Shown: positions 1 to 8,820, counted from the stretch's first letter. The stretch: 64,000 nucleotides of DNA from Rhodococcus globerulus NBRC 14531 (GCF_001894805.1 NZ_BCWX01000001.1:744001-808000), one strand, 5' to 3'. Numbers and translations are program-made. The notes: generated by a model from the sequence alone, not told the origin.

Positions 1-195
1 GCTCTGACGGACCTGGTCGGACTCGACACCGTCAAGTCCATCGCCGACTCCATGTACGAAGAGTTCAAGGAGCCGCTGTACTCCGCCCCGCCGCTGCTCC
101 TCCGTATGGTCGAGGCCGGTCTGACGGGTAAGAAGTCCGGCGCAGGGTTCTACGAGTACACCGACAACGGTCGTTCCGCCAAGCAGGCAAGCTAA
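1..195 (+). CDS. 3-hydroxybutyryl-CoA dehydrogenase, C-terminal fragment
   Basis: The reading frame is open from the first base and gives the last 64 residues before TAA at 193-195. It is the C-terminal helical domain of a short-chain 3-hydroxyacyl-CoA dehydrogenase. Typical features are GLDTV, the PLLLRMVEAG segment and the terminal GKKSGAGFYEY motif. The enzyme would oxidise 3-hydroxybutyryl-CoA (or reduce acetoacetyl-CoA) with NAD(P) in the cytoplasm. The matching M. tuberculosis gene is fadB2 (Rv0468), which also lies a few genes before the XRE-hbhA pair. The NAD-binding half is outside the window, so cofactor choice cannot be judged. Confidence 0.85.
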   Translation, partial: ALTDLVGLDTVKSIADSMYEEFKEPLYSAPPLLLRMVEAGLTGKKSGAGFYEYTDNGRSAKQAS

Positions 196-204
196 GGCCA
201 ATGG

Positions 205-252
205 CCCTGTGCGCCTTTCTGGTAGTTCCGGCTACCACAAAGGCGCACAGGG
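205..252 (+). terminator. Long hairpin after the dehydrogenase gene
   Basis: A 14-bp perfect inverted repeat (205-218 with 239-252) encloses a second 5-bp stem (221-225 with 232-236). It begins 10 bases after the dehydrogenase stop. There is no U-run, as is common for actinobacterial terminators. Its last three bases are shared with a smaller hairpin (250-255 with 258-263), so the two structures exclude each other. The metE-like start is only 34 bases past the large stem. Confidence 0.7.
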
Positions 253-285
253 CGCTTGCGCCCCTCGGTTAGAAAGGTCGACCGC

Positions 286-2592
286 ATGTCCAGCAGCACT
301 GCAGCATTCGGCTCCAGCGTCCTGGGGTACCCGCGCATCGGGCCGCGGCGGGAGCTCAAGCGTGCCCTCGAGTCCTACTGGCACGGCAATTCCGACAAGG
401 ACGCACTTCTCGCGGTTGCCAAGGAACTTCAGGAATCGACCTGGAGCGAATTGGCTGCAACGGGATTGAGTCAGGTTCCCGGCAATACCTTCTCGTTCTA
501 CGATCACGTTCTCGACAACGCCTTGCTGTTCGGCGCCGTGCCCGAGCGGTTCAAGCCGCTCGAAAGCGCTTTGGACCCACTCGATTTCTACTTCACGATG
601 GCGCGTGGACGTCCCGACTTCCCGCCCCTGGAGTTGGTCCGGTTCTTCGGCACCAACTACTACTACCGTCAGCCCGAGATCGACGCCGCTACCGAGTTCT
701 CACTCCACTCGGAGGCGTTGCTCGACGAATTCGAGCGCGCCAAGGAACGAGGCATCGAACTGCGTCCCGTGATCATGGGACCGGTGTCGTTGCTTCTGCT
801 CTCCAAGGTGGGGCCGGCAACCGAAGCGGTCGACGCCGATTTCACGCCGCTCGATCGACTCGACGATCTACTTCCCGTGTACGAGAAGCTGTTCGAGCAG
901 TTGGCCAAGGCCGGTGCAACATGCGTTCAGCTGGACGAGCCTTCGGTGACGGAGGATCGCTCGGCAGAAGAGCTCGATGCGCTCAAGCGGGCGTACGAGA
1001 AGCTGTCCACCGCGCCGCTGCGTCCGCGTCTGCTGGTCACAGGACCGTACGGCAAGTTCGGCGAGGCTCTGAACATCCTGGCTGCCACCAAGATCGAGGC
1101 ATTCGGACTGGACCTCGTGCACGGCCGGATCACGGCCGAAGAACTGGCTGCGGTTCCCCACATCAAGCGCAAGCGGATCTACGCCGGTGTGGTCGACGGC
1201 CGAAACGTCTGGCGAGTCGATCGTTTCAACACCTTGACGTACCTCAACGAGCTCAAGGACGTTGTCCCGGATCTTGTTGTCTCCACGTCGTCTTCGCTGC
1301 TGCACGTGCCGTACGACGTGCTCTCCGAGTACGACATCCCGGGAGACGTCGCGGATCGTCTGGCCTTTGCCAAGCAGAAGGTCGGCGAGGTCGTGACACT
1401 TGCGAAGGCCCTCACCGAAGGTCCGTCGGACAAGTGGCGCAAGCGTCCGACAAAGGTGCACTTCAAGCTCAAGCACGCCGTGCGAGCCCGGGTCAACGCA
1501 GTCAAGCCCGAAGATCGTATCCGCGCTCCGTACGAAGAGCGTCGTAAGGCTCAGCAGGAACGGTTGAACCTGCCCTTGGTGCCGGCTCAGACATTGGGCT
1601 CGTTCCCGCAGACCAACGAAATCCGCCAGGCACGTTACGAACTCGGCGAGGGTCGGTTGGAGTGGGAAGACTACTACAAGCGCATCCAGGAAGAGATCGA
1701 ACGCACCATCCGCCTGCAAGAGGACATCGGACTCGACGTCCTCGTGCACGGTGAGCACGAGCGCAACGACATGGTCCAGTACTTCGCCGAACTGCTCGAA
1801 GGGTATGCCTTCACGCACAACGGTTGGGTGCAGGCCTACGGATCTCGTTGCACGCGTCCGCCGATTCTCTACGGAGACATCGCGCGTCCGAAGCCGATGA
1901 CGGTCGAATGGATTGCGTACGCGCAGTCGCTGACCGACAAGCCGGTCAAGGGCATGCTTACCGGACCGGTCACCATGATCGCCCGTTCTTTCGTCCGTCA
2001 GGATCAGCCGCTCTACGAAACGGCAGAGCAACTGGCCCTTGTCATTCGGGACGAAATTGCAGATCTCGAAGCGGCCGGCATCGCCATCATCCAGGTGGAC
2101 GAGCCTGCAATTCGTGAACTGCTGCCGCTACGTGAGGACGGCCGGGAGGCCTACCTGGAGTGGGCCGTCGACGCGTTCCGTCTGGCAACAGGTGGAGCCA
2201 AGCCGGAAACACAGATCCACACGCATCTGACGTACTCCGCTCGGTCGTCGGTGGTCGACGCCATCGAACGGTTGGACGCCGATGTGACGGCTATCGTCGC
2301 GACCCGCTCCATCACGTGGGTGCTCGACGCACTGAAGGAAGGCGCGCTCACACACGGCGTCGGACCCGGTGTGTACGAGTCCCGTTCGGCGAGGATCCCG
2401 GATATCGACGAACTCGACGAATTGCTCACGGAGGCAAGCGAATCGATTTCTCTCGATCGTTTGTGGGCAAACCCGGACGGTGGGCTCAAGACCCGCCATC
2501 CGTGGCAGCTCGAGCCGTCACTGCGCAACTTGGTTGCGGCGGCGAGACGACTGCGTCGCCGGGCCGAGAACGCTCAGGATACCGACAACTAG
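286..2592 (+). CDS. MetE-family protein lacking the zinc and catalytic residues
   Basis: The 768-residue product aligns over its whole length with cobalamin-independent methionine synthase, which moves a methyl group from methyl-tetrahydrofolate to homocysteine bound to zinc. The N-terminal GYPRIG and the C-terminal-domain motifs LGSFPQT, ERNDMV, QVDEPA and GPGVY are present. The key residues are not. Of the four zinc ligands only His647 remains: Thr649, Val671 and Gly732 replace Cys, Glu and Cys. Arg700 replaces the catalytic His of the YDIHSP motif, and Arg567 replaces the Trp that stacks on folate. Asp605 is kept. ATG 286 was chosen for the AGAAAGG ribosome site. The frame is intact, so it is not a pseudogene; normal MetE chemistry looks impossible. 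It was presumably kept for another role. Confidence 0.85.
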   Translation: MSSSTAAFGSSVLGYPRIGPRRELKRALESYWHGNSDKDALLAVAKELQESTWSELAATGLSQVPGNTFSFYDHVLDNALLFGAVPERFKPLESALDPLDFYFTMARGRPDFPPLELVRFFGTNYYYRQPEIDAATEFSLHSEALLDEFERAKERGIELRPVIMGPVSLLLLSKVGPATEAVDADFTPLDRLDDLLPVYEKLFEQLAKAGATCVQLDEPSVTEDRSAEELDALKRAYEKLSTAPLRPRLLVTGPYGKFGEALNILAATKIEAFGLDLVHGRITAEELAAVPHIKRKRIYAGVVDGRNVWRVDRFNTLTYLNELKDVVPDLVVSTSSSLLHVPYDVLSEYDIPGDVADRLAFAKQKVGEVVTLAKALTEGPSDKWRKRPTKVHFKLKHAVRARVNAVKPEDRIRAPYEERRKAQQERLNLPLVPAQTLGSFPQTNEIRQARYELGEGRLEWEDYYKRIQEEIERTIRLQEDIGLDVLVHGEHERNDMVQYFAELLEGYAFTHNGWVQAYGSRCTRPPILYGDIARPKPMTVEWIAYAQSLTDKPVKGMLTGPVTMIARSFVRQDQPLYETAEQLALVIRDEIADLEAAGIAIIQVDEPAIRELLPLREDGREAYLEWAVDAFRLATGGAKPETQIHTHLTYSARSSVVDAIERLDADVTAIVATRSITWVLDALKEGALTHGVGPGVYESRSARIPDIDELDELLTEASESISLDRLWANPDGGLKTRHPWQLEPSLRNLVAAARRLRRRAENAQDTDN

Positions 2593-2604
2593 ACAAATCG
2601 GTAC

Positions 2605-2637
2605 AAGAAGGGACCTGCAATTTGCAGGTCCCTTCTT
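2605..2637 (+). terminator. Terminator hairpin after metE-like gene
   Basis: A near-perfect 16-bp inverted repeat (2605-2620 with 2622-2637; in practice a 14-bp stem with a 5-base AATTT loop) starts 12 bases after the metE-like stop. The right arm ends in a short pyrimidine stretch. The next gene starts only 20 bases further on, which leaves no room for a separate promoter between them. Confidence 0.8.
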
Positions 2638-2657
2638 GCGCGAGTAGGCATGTACCC

Positions 2658-3698
2658 ATGGTTACTGCTGCTGCTTACGCCGCTATGTCCGCTGACGGTC
2701 CTCTGGAGAAGACCACCATCGAACGACGCGAGCTCGGTCCACTGGACATTCTCATCGACATCAAGTTTGCCGGAATCTGCCACTCCGACATCCACTCCGC
2801 CCGAAATGAGTGGGGCGGAACAAAATACCCGGTTGTCCCGGGCCACGAAATCGCGGGTGTAGTTGCCGCGATCGGCTCCGAGGTGACGACGCACAAGGTC
2901 GGCGACCGCGTGGGTGTCGGTTGTTTTGTCGACTCCTGCGGGGAATGTGACATGTGCGTCGCCGGTGAGGAGCAGTACTGCCGCACCGGAGTGACCGGCA
3001 CTTACAACGCCAAGGGTCGCGACGGCGAGCGCACCCAAGGTGGGTATGCGACGTCCATCGTCGTCAACGAACACTTTGTTCTTTCGATCCCCGACGGCAT
3101 CGAACTCGATGTCGCGGCGCCACTTCTGTGTGCAGGTATCACGTTGTACTCGCCGCTACGGCACTGGAAAACCGGACCGGGCACGAAGGTTGCGATCATC
3201 GGCTTCGGTGGTCTCGGCCATGTCGGTGTGAAGATCGCCAAAGCGATGGGGGCCGAGGTCACCGTCCTGAGTCAATCACTGAGCAAGCAGGACGACGGTC
3301 TGCGTTTCGGTGCGGATCACTACTACGCCACCAAGGACCCCGGAACGTTCAAGGCATTGCGTGGACAGTTCGATCTGATTCTCAACACCGTTTCGGTCAA
3401 CCTCGACATCGACGCGTACATGTCGTTGCTCGCACTCAATGGAACCTTGGTCGAATTGGGATTGCCGGAGAAGCCGATCGAGGTGCGCGCGTTCTCGCTT
3501 GCCGCGAACCGTCGTAGCCTGGCCGGCAGCATGGTCGGCGGCATTCCGCAGACGCAGGAGATGCTGAACTTCTGCGCCGAACACGGAATCGGAGCCGAGA
3601 TCGAACTCATTCCGGCAAGTGAGATCAACGTCGCTTACGATCGCGTGGTCGCAAGCGACGTCCGTTACAGATTTGTCATCGACACGGCCACAATCTGA
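2658..3698 (+). CDS. Zinc-dependent NADP(H) alcohol/cinnamyl-alcohol-type dehydrogenase
   Basis: A 346-residue medium-chain dehydrogenase of the YahK/AdhC class, which interconverts aldehydes and primary alcohols. Catalytic zinc ligands are Cys41 (in GICHSD), His63 (in PGHE) and Cys158. The structural zinc site is Cys94, Cys97, Cys100 and Cys108. The Rossmann motif GFGGLG is at 182-187. A Ser-rich SQSLSK stretch follows the second strand, where NAD enzymes carry an acidic residue, so NADP(H) is expected. ATG 2658 is the first plausible start after the hairpin. The ribosome site is poor, and transcription must read through that hairpin or start inside it. M. tuberculosis AdhC is the closest named relative. 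Confidence 0.88.
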   Translation: MVTAAAYAAMSADGPLEKTTIERRELGPLDILIDIKFAGICHSDIHSARNEWGGTKYPVVPGHEIAGVVAAIGSEVTTHKVGDRVGVGCFVDSCGECDMCVAGEEQYCRTGVTGTYNAKGRDGERTQGGYATSIVVNEHFVLSIPDGIELDVAAPLLCAGITLYSPLRHWKTGPGTKVAIIGFGGLGHVGVKIAKAMGAEVTVLSQSLSKQDDGLRFGADHYYATKDPGTFKALRGQFDLILNTVSVNLDIDAYMSLLALNGTLVELGLPEKPIEVRAFSLAANRRSLAGSMVGGIPQTQEMLNFCAEHGIGAEIELIPASEINVAYDRVVASDVRYRFVIDTATI

Positions 3699-3717
3699 TC
3701 GCGGTCGCTACTGCGGG

Positions 3718-4530
3718 TTAGTCGAGTTGCTCGCGAAGGCTACTGAGAGTCTTCGCGAGCAACCGCGACACATGCATCTGCGATACCCCGACCTTCTCGG
3801 CGATCTGCGTCTGCGTGAGATTGCCGAAGAACCGCAGCATCAACACGGTCCTTTCCCGGTCAGGTAGCTTCTCCAGCAGTGGCCGCAGAGCTTCGTGATT
3901 TTCGACATTTTCGAGAGCTGCGTCGTAATCGCCGAGAGTTTCCACCAGGGGTAGATCGTCGGTGTGGTTGGACGCAGCGCCGTCGACCGACACTGTTTGA
4001 TAAGCGTTTCCGGCGATGAGCGCTTGGGCTACTTCTTCGCGTTCGACACCCAGCGTCGCCGCAAGTTCGTCGACGGTCGGAGCGTGCCCCAACTGCTGTG
4101 ACAGCTCGCTGATCGCCTGGCCGAGTTGGAAGTGCAATTCCTTCATGCGGCGAGGAACGCGGACCGCCCAGCCGGTGTCCCGGAAGTGTCGTCGGACTTC
4201 TCCCATGACAGTGGGGACGGCAAATGATACGAAGTCCGATCCACGACTGACATCGAACCGGTCGACCGCGTTGACCAGACCCAGCCGTGCGACCTGAACA
4301 AGGTCGTCGTGTGCCTCGCCGCGGCCGTCGAAGCGCCGGGCAATGTGCTCGGCCAGCGGCAGGCAGCGCGTGATGAGCGCGGCCCGCACTCGCTCGTACT
4401 CAACTCCGTGACGATCGAGGGTGTCCAACTTCTCGAAAACGGCTATGACGTCTCGATACTCGTCTGTCGACCGACGACGCGGCCGCGGTGGGCCATGCTC
4501 GGGCGATGCCCCGCGAGCGGACGATGTCAC
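3718..4530 (-). CDS. sigF: SigF-type stress-response RNA polymerase sigma factor
   Basis: A 270-residue group 3 sigma factor with regions 2, 3 and 4. Region 2 runs through LAEHIARRFDGRGEAHDDLVQV and the DRFDVSRGSDFVSFAVPTVMGEVRRHFRD segment. Region 3 has HAPTVDELA. Region 4 ends with the helix-turn-helix LTQTQIAEKVGVSQMHVSRLL. This layout matches the SigB/SigF family that directs general-stress and stationary-phase promoters. It starts at GTG 4530, overlapping the upstream anti-sigma stop by four bases (GTGA), so the two are translationally coupled. It converges on the alcohol dehydrogenase gene with a 19-base gap. Confidence 0.93.
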   Translation of the reverse strand: MTSSARGASPEHGPPRPRRRSTDEYRDVIAVFEKLDTLDRHGVEYERVRAALITRCLPLAEHIARRFDGRGEAHDDLVQVARLGLVNAVDRFDVSRGSDFVSFAVPTVMGEVRRHFRDTGWAVRVPRRMKELHFQLGQAISELSQQLGHAPTVDELAATLGVEREEVAQALIAGNAYQTVSVDGAASNHTDDLPLVETLGDYDAALENVENHEALRPLLEKLPDRERTVLMLRFFGNLTQTQIAEKVGVSQMHVSRLLAKTLSSLREQLD

Positions 4531-4958
4531 TGGCGCCTGCCGTCGGCTTTGGTGAACTTCATAGTCGTGATGTACCCGGCGCCATTCGGATCTTCTTCTT
4601 GATCAAGGGAAATCGAGTCGGTGAGGGCGGTGAGGACGTGCCACCCGAAGGATCGCTGGTCGGCACCGTCGGACTCAGCTGTCGTGGTCGCGACCGAAAT
4701 ATGTAATTGGGACGCCGCGTAGACAAATCGGCACACCAGTACAGAATCGGGGAGAGCTCGGACGATGAGATGCGTACAGATCTCATCCATGGCCAGCCTG
4801 ATGTCGGCGATGGCGTCGAGGTCGAAGCTCTCCTGAATCGCGACGGTCGCAGCGAGCGCCCGCAATATCGACAGTTGGTCAAGGGTTGCCCGGATTCTCA
4901 ACTCGACGACGGGTTGAGTGCGATCCTGATCGGGTTCGATTGCGCTGAGATGTGGCAT
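4527..4958 (-). CDS. rsbW: Anti-sigma factor of SigF (RsbW/UsfX type)
   Basis: A 143-residue histidine-kinase-like ATPase-fold protein directly before sigF, the classic arrangement for an anti-sigma factor that holds SigF inactive. The N-box region AMDEICTHLI is visible. The glycine-rich ATP lid motifs of Bacillus RsbW are weak; FGWHVLTALTDSI stands in their place, as in the mycobacterial proteins. ATG 4958 was chosen because GGAGAA lies just upstream. The frame stays open further upstream, but that part has no family similarity. No anti-anti-sigma (RsbV) gene is in the window. Confidence 0.85.
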   Translation of the reverse strand: MPHLSAIEPDQDRTQPVVELRIRATLDQLSILRALAATVAIQESFDLDAIADIRLAMDEICTHLIVRALPDSVLVCRFVYAASQLHISVATTTAESDGADQRSFGWHVLTALTDSISLDQEEDPNGAGYITTMKFTKADGRRQ

Positions 4959-5447
4959 GAGTTCTCCGGATCGTCGTACCAGGTGCCGGCCCCGGACGCT
5001 GGTGCGGTGAACCATACCGACCGATACGATCACAGACACCCCTATACAGAAAATATCTACGCCGGTGCGCAGACGCTTAATGGGGATTACCTCCAAAGGG
5101 CGCAGTTCAAACCACAACTTTGCGCAACCTCGACCACCAGCTCGTGACGTGCGACCGAACCGAACGCTCACACCGCGCTTGTGACCTCCGTCATCTCGGG
5201 GTACTGTTCCTAACCGAGGTTGAGCACACAGCCGATGAGGGATTATCCATTATTTATGGGGCCCGATATCGCGTGCGCCCCTGGTGGATGTCCACCGTCC
5301 AGTTGGTCGGCGGATTCGATTCTGCGGAAAAGGTTTCCGATATTCATGTAATTCGGCTACCCCAGGTGCCGCCGGGGAAACCCGCTTGTCGGGCTGTGTG
5401 CTCAGGCGTACGGTCGAATCGAAAGAGATCCGATCCGAGGAGCCAAC
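4959..5447. other. Gene-free region between rsbW and a small membrane protein gene
   Basis: No convincing gene is seen in these 489 bases. It should hold the promoters of the divergent rsbW-sigF operon and of the gene at 5448. A perfect 6-bp palindrome with a 2-base centre lies at 5283-5296. Two weak SigF-like promoter matches point rightward: GCTT (5177-5180) with GGGTAC (5198-5203), and GGTTT (5332-5336) with GGCTAC (5355-5360). Spacing of the second is 18 bases, longer than usual. Both are suggestions only. Confidence 0.35.
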
Positions 5448-5669
5448 ATGAAGCTCAATCTCTTTGCGGCCTGGGCGTCGTACTTCCTGGTTCTAGTCAC
5501 TGTGGTCTGTCTGGGCGGATTCCTCTTCGCAGCCGGATCAGGCAACGCCGGCTGGGCGCTGGTTTCGGGGTTGGCGGCAGCGGTGTCCATAGGCCTCATG
5601 ATCGCGCTGTACAGCGGAACCGTTCGGCACGATCACAAGGTGCATCGGGAAACGCCCCACTTGTTCTGA
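5448..5669 (+). CDS. Small two-helix membrane protein, unknown function
   Basis: A 73-residue protein with a strong GAGGAG ribosome site 6 bases before the ATG. Residues about 7-30 (AASYFLVLVTVVCLGGFLF region) and about 35-57 (ALVSGLAAAVSIGLMIALY region) form two hydrophobic helices. A charged, His-rich tail (HDHKVHRETPH) follows. I do not recognise a family. Its place next to rsbW-sigF recalls the usfY gene of mycobacteria, but there is no clear sequence match. Stress control by SigF is possible and not shown. Confidence 0.65.
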   Translation: MKLNLFAAWASYFLVLVTVVCLGGFLFAAGSGNAGWALVSGLAAAVSIGLMIALYSGTVRHDHKVHRETPHLF

Positions 5670-5696
5670 CTCTCCATCAGGCTGTTCTGAATATCA

Positions 5697-6551
5697 TCAG
5701 GACTCGGCGAGTCGAGCCTTCTCGATCTCGACGTCGAAATCGGCTGGCGGCCATGACAGGTCGAGGCTCTCGAATGCGTCGATCAACAGTTCGGTGACGG
5801 CGATGCGGCTGTACCACTTGCGATCACACGGCACGACGTACCACGGGGCGTGCTCGGTGGACGTCTTGTCGAGCATCGCCTGATAGGCCTCTTGATATGC
5901 GGGCCACAGTTTCCGTTCGGTCACGTCGCCCGGGTTGTACTTCCAGTACTTCTCCGGCCGGTCGAGTCGCTCCTGCAGACGTTTCTTCTGCTCGTCGAGC
6001 GACACGAACATCGCGACCTTGACGATGGTGGTGCCGGCGTCGACCAGTTCCTTCTCGAACTGATTGATCTCGTCGTATCGTGCTCCCCAGACATCGGGCG
6101 GCACCAGATCGTGAACTCGCACCACAAGAACGTCCTCGTAGTGGGAGCGGTCGAACACCCCGAGATAACCGCCGCGGGGGAGTTGCTTCTTGATCCGCCA
6201 CAGGTAGTGATGCTGCTTTTCCTCGTCTGTCGGAACACCGAAGGACGCGTGGTCGACACCCTGTGGATCGACGTGCCCCACGACGTGGCGGACCATTCCG
6301 CCCTTGCCCGAGGTGTCCATTCCCTGCAGGACGAGGAGGACTGACCGCGAGTCACCCGAGCGACCGTTGGCATACAACATTTCCTGCAAGCCAGACAGCA
6401 CGGCGCCGCGTTCTTCGAGGAGACGCTCGCCGTCAGCTTTCTTCCCGGTGAATCCCGGAGTGCTGTTGCGGTCGAGACCTTCGAGATCGAAGCCAGGCTG
6501 CGATCGAAGAATCGTCACGGCCGGTGTTTCCCACAGCGAGTCGTCTGTCAT
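5697..6551 (-). CDS. ppk2: Polyphosphate kinase 2 family protein
   Basis: A 284-residue PPK2-family kinase, which transfers phosphate between polyphosphate and nucleotides. The Walker A loop QGMDTSGKGG lies near residues 76-85, followed by DPQGV and the Walker-B-like FDRSHYEDVLVVRVH segment and the lid RLDRPEKYWKYNPGD. The N-terminus WETPAVTIL is typical of the single-domain class. ATG 6551 was used; a GTG at 6569 would add six residues and neither has a clear ribosome site. Phosphate genes elsewhere in the window (senX3-regX3, ppx) fit a polyphosphate role. Whether it makes NDPs or NTPs cannot be told. Confidence 0.9.
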   Translation of the reverse strand: MTDDSLWETPAVTILRSQPGFDLEGLDRNSTPGFTGKKADGERLLEERGAVLSGLQEMLYANGRSGDSRSVLLVLQGMDTSGKGGMVRHVVGHVDPQGVDHASFGVPTDEEKQHHYLWRIKKQLPRGGYLGVFDRSHYEDVLVVRVHDLVPPDVWGARYDEINQFEKELVDAGTTIVKVAMFVSLDEQKKRLQERLDRPEKYWKYNPGDVTERKLWPAYQEAYQAMLDKTSTEHAPWYVVPCDRKWYSRIAVTELLIDAFESLDLSWPPADFDVEIEKARLAES

Positions 6552-6600
6552 ACCCGGAGACTGTGCCACAGCCGAGGTGGCCTCGGTGGGAACTTCAGGC

Positions 6601-7365
6601 TCAGTCGTTTTCGGGAGCGATCAGCGGATGCGGCATGGATTTGAACTTGGCCGGCGAACCCTTGACGGCGGCGATACCGGTGATGCCGCCCCACGTCATC
6701 ATCGTCAAGTAGTCGATCAAGGATTCAGCGGACATCGACTTGTTGGAGATCCACCAGTGCGTCGCCAACTGAATACCGCCGACGATGCCGTACGCCCACG
6801 GCAGAGATCCGCCGGAATCCATTTCCATCTCGCGCAGACGATTGCCCAGCACCGTGGACAGGAGTTCGGCGATCATTCGCTCCGACTCGGCGACGACGTC
6901 ACGACTTGCGCCGGCTCCGTTTGCCATGACATAGAGGTAGATCGCCGGGTCCGACGCAACAGTCTCGACATACGCGGTGATCGTTGCGTGTGTCAGTTCG
7001 AAATCGTCGAGTTCGTCGCTGATGGCCTGATAGATGCGCGGCGCGAGAATTGTCTCGACGTACCGCATCATCGTGGCCGTCGTCAGGTCACTCTTGTCAG
7101 TGAAGTAGCGGTAGAGGACAGTCTTGGACACGCCGATTTCGGACGCGATCTCATCCATACCGATTTCACGGCCACGCGCCCGGATCGCTGCGATGGTGCC
7201 GTCGACAAGCTCTTCACGTCGGGCGATCTTGTGTTCGCGCCAGCGTCGTTTGCGTCCGTCGGACTTCTCGGGCTTCGTGTCAGCGACAACTGGGCCGTCT
7301 ACCTGCTCGTTGTCCTGCACAGCGTTCTTAGCCACGGGGTATCTCATATCTGTGGTGCGATCCAC
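6601..7365 (-). CDS. TetR-family transcriptional regulator
   Basis: A 254-residue protein with a TetR helix-turn-helix. DGTIAAIRARGREIGMDEIASEIGVSKTVLYRYFTDKSDL carries the typical recognition helix. A charged, probably disordered region of about 45 residues comes first. The C-terminal ligand domain has no recognised specificity. It is divergent to the DUF445 gene (97-base gap) and may control it, or be autoregulated. The start is uncertain: GTG 7365 is listed, ATG 7347 is equally possible, and neither has a good ribosome site. Confidence 0.85.
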   Translation of the reverse strand: MDRTTDMRYPVAKNAVQDNEQVDGPVVADTKPEKSDGRKRRWREHKIARREELVDGTIAAIRARGREIGMDEIASEIGVSKTVLYRYFTDKSDLTTATMMRYVETILAPRIYQAISDELDDFELTHATITAYVETVASDPAIYLYVMANGAGASRDVVAESERMIAELLSTVLGNRLREMEMDSGGSLPWAYGIVGGIQLATHWWISNKSMSAESLIDYLTMMTWGGITGIAAVKGSPAKFKSMPHPLIAPEND

Positions 7366-7462
7366 GTCCGAGCGGTCTCATTCCGTTTCAGCTTAGTGTT
7401 CGGGGAATTACGGTGGGCACGCACCTGCGGCTTCGACGCACCAGCGACAAGCTTTCGGCACA

Positions 7463-8755
7463 ATGGCAAGGGTGCAGCAATTGAGCCCTAACGCTTTCGA
7501 CTCGACTTTCGGCGACGACGCCAAGCGTCGGGACCTCCGCAAGATGAAGTTCTTCGCGACCGGTCTCCTCGGTTTCGCGACGGTCGTCTATCTGTTCTGT
7601 CGATGGCAGGAATCACGCGGCGCGGGCGAGTGGGTCGGGTACGTGAGGGCTGCGTCCGAGGCAGGAATGGTCGGCGCGCTGGCGGACTGGTTTGCCGTCA
7701 CGGCGCTGTTCCGTCATCCGATGGGCATACCGATTCCGCACACGGCGATCATCAAACGCAAGAAAGACCAGCTCGGGGCCAGTTTGAGTTCGTTTGTCGG
7801 TCAGAACTTCCTGGCCCCAGACGTTGTGTCCGCGAAGGTGCAGCAGGCACAGATCCCGCTGCGGCTCGGGACGTGGATGGCCGAGCGAGACAACGCTGCG
7901 CGTGTTGCCGCGGAGACGTCGACGATCCTGCGGGGACTGGTAGAAGTGCTGCGCGACGAGGACATTGCGCAGGTCATCGACCACACGATCGTCAAGCGGT
8001 TGGCAGAACCGATGTGGGGCCCGCCGATCGGCCGGGTACTCGGTGAGCTTCTGAAGGAGAACAAGCAACTGCCGATCATCGAACTGCTGGCCGAACGCGC
8101 CCATCAGTGGGCGCTCGGCAGTCAGGAGACCATCGACCGGGTGATCGTCCGGGACTCTCCCGCGTGGTCGCCGAAATTTGTCGATGCGATGCTCGGCGAG
8201 AAGATCTACAAGGAACTGGTCGAGTTCACGTGGAAGGTGCGGGCAAATCCCGAGCACGAGGTTCGGCTGGCGGCCAATCGCTTCCTGATCGATTTTGCGG
8301 ACGATCTGCAGAACGATCCGGAGACGATCAAAAAAGCCGAGGGCATCAAGGCCGAGATCATGGGGCGAGAGGAAGTCACCGGACTCGCGTCGGCGACGTG
8401 GAAGGTCGCGAAGCGGCTGATCATGGAATCGGTCGACGATCCCAACAGCACCCTGCGGACCAAGGTCGCCGAGAACGTCGTCGGATTGGGCATCCGCCTG
8501 CGCGACGACGAGTCGATGCGAGGGAAGGTCGACGGGTGGCTGGCCGCCGGTACGACGTACATCGCGGAGAACTACACCGACGAGATCACCGGTGTCATCA
8601 GCGACACCGTCGAGCGCTGGGACGCCGAAGAAGCAAGTCGCAAGATCGAGCTTCAGGTCGGTCGTGATCTTCAGTTCATCCGCATCAACGGCACGGTGGT
8701 CGGCGCGATAGCCGGTCTGTTCATCTACACGGTGTCGACGCTGATCTTCGGCTAG
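7463..8755 (+). CDS. DUF445 family membrane-anchored protein
   Basis: A 430-residue DUF445 protein. The family signature is the N-terminal block AASEAGMVGALADWFAVTALFRHPMGIPIPHTAII. Helices are predicted at about residues 30-45 (FFATGLLGFATVVYLFC) and at the C-terminus (GTVVGAIAGLFIYTVSTLIF), with a long soluble helical middle. The biochemical role of the family is unknown. The ATG at 7463 lies close to the divergent TetR gene. No partner gene follows on the same strand for 100 bases. Confidence 0.85.
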   Translation: MARVQQLSPNAFDSTFGDDAKRRDLRKMKFFATGLLGFATVVYLFCRWQESRGAGEWVGYVRAASEAGMVGALADWFAVTALFRHPMGIPIPHTAIIKRKKDQLGASLSSFVGQNFLAPDVVSAKVQQAQIPLRLGTWMAERDNAARVAAETSTILRGLVEVLRDEDIAQVIDHTIVKRLAEPMWGPPIGRVLGELLKENKQLPIIELLAERAHQWALGSQETIDRVIVRDSPAWSPKFVDAMLGEKIYKELVEFTWKVRANPEHEVRLAANRFLIDFADDLQNDPETIKKAEGIKAEIMGREEVTGLASATWKVAKRLIMESVDDPNSTLRTKVAENVVGLGIRLRDDESMRGKVDGWLAAGTTYIAENYTDEITGVISDTVERWDAEEASRKIELQVGRDLQFIRINGTVVGAIAGLFIYTVSTLIFG

Positions 8756-8786
8756 TAATCGGCCCTCGAATGTGACGTGCACCCCA

Positions 8787-8820
8787 GTGCTAGCAGTAGT
8801 GCTTGCAATAGTTAGCACCC
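8787..8820. promoter_or_regulatory. Repeated element before the XRE-hbhA operon
   Basis: Two 12-base near-identical direct repeats, GTGCTAGCAGTA (8787-8798) and GTGCTTGCAATA (8799-8810), are followed by GTTAGCAC (8811-8818). The outer GTGCTA and TAGCAC form an inverted pair. The element lies 42-75 bases before the XRE start, where a promoter is expected. An operator for the XRE protein itself is the simplest reading. Confidence 0.5.

Noticed and set aside
196..285. Cobalamin riboswitch before the metE-like gene
   Set aside because: The 90-base gap is too short and no B12-box-like motif is visible; only hairpins are seen.
868..2031. Long antisense reading frame over the metE-like gene
   Set aside because: It mirrors the sense codon bias of a real gene, has no ribosome site and no recognisable domain.
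286..2592. metE pseudogene
   Set aside because: The frame is intact over 768 codons, codon use is normal and fold motifs are preserved, so it looks like a functional divergent protein.
8787..8820. CIRCE (HrcA) element
   Set aside because: The half-sites GTGCTA and TAGCAC occur in the opposite order to CIRCE and without its 9-base spacer.
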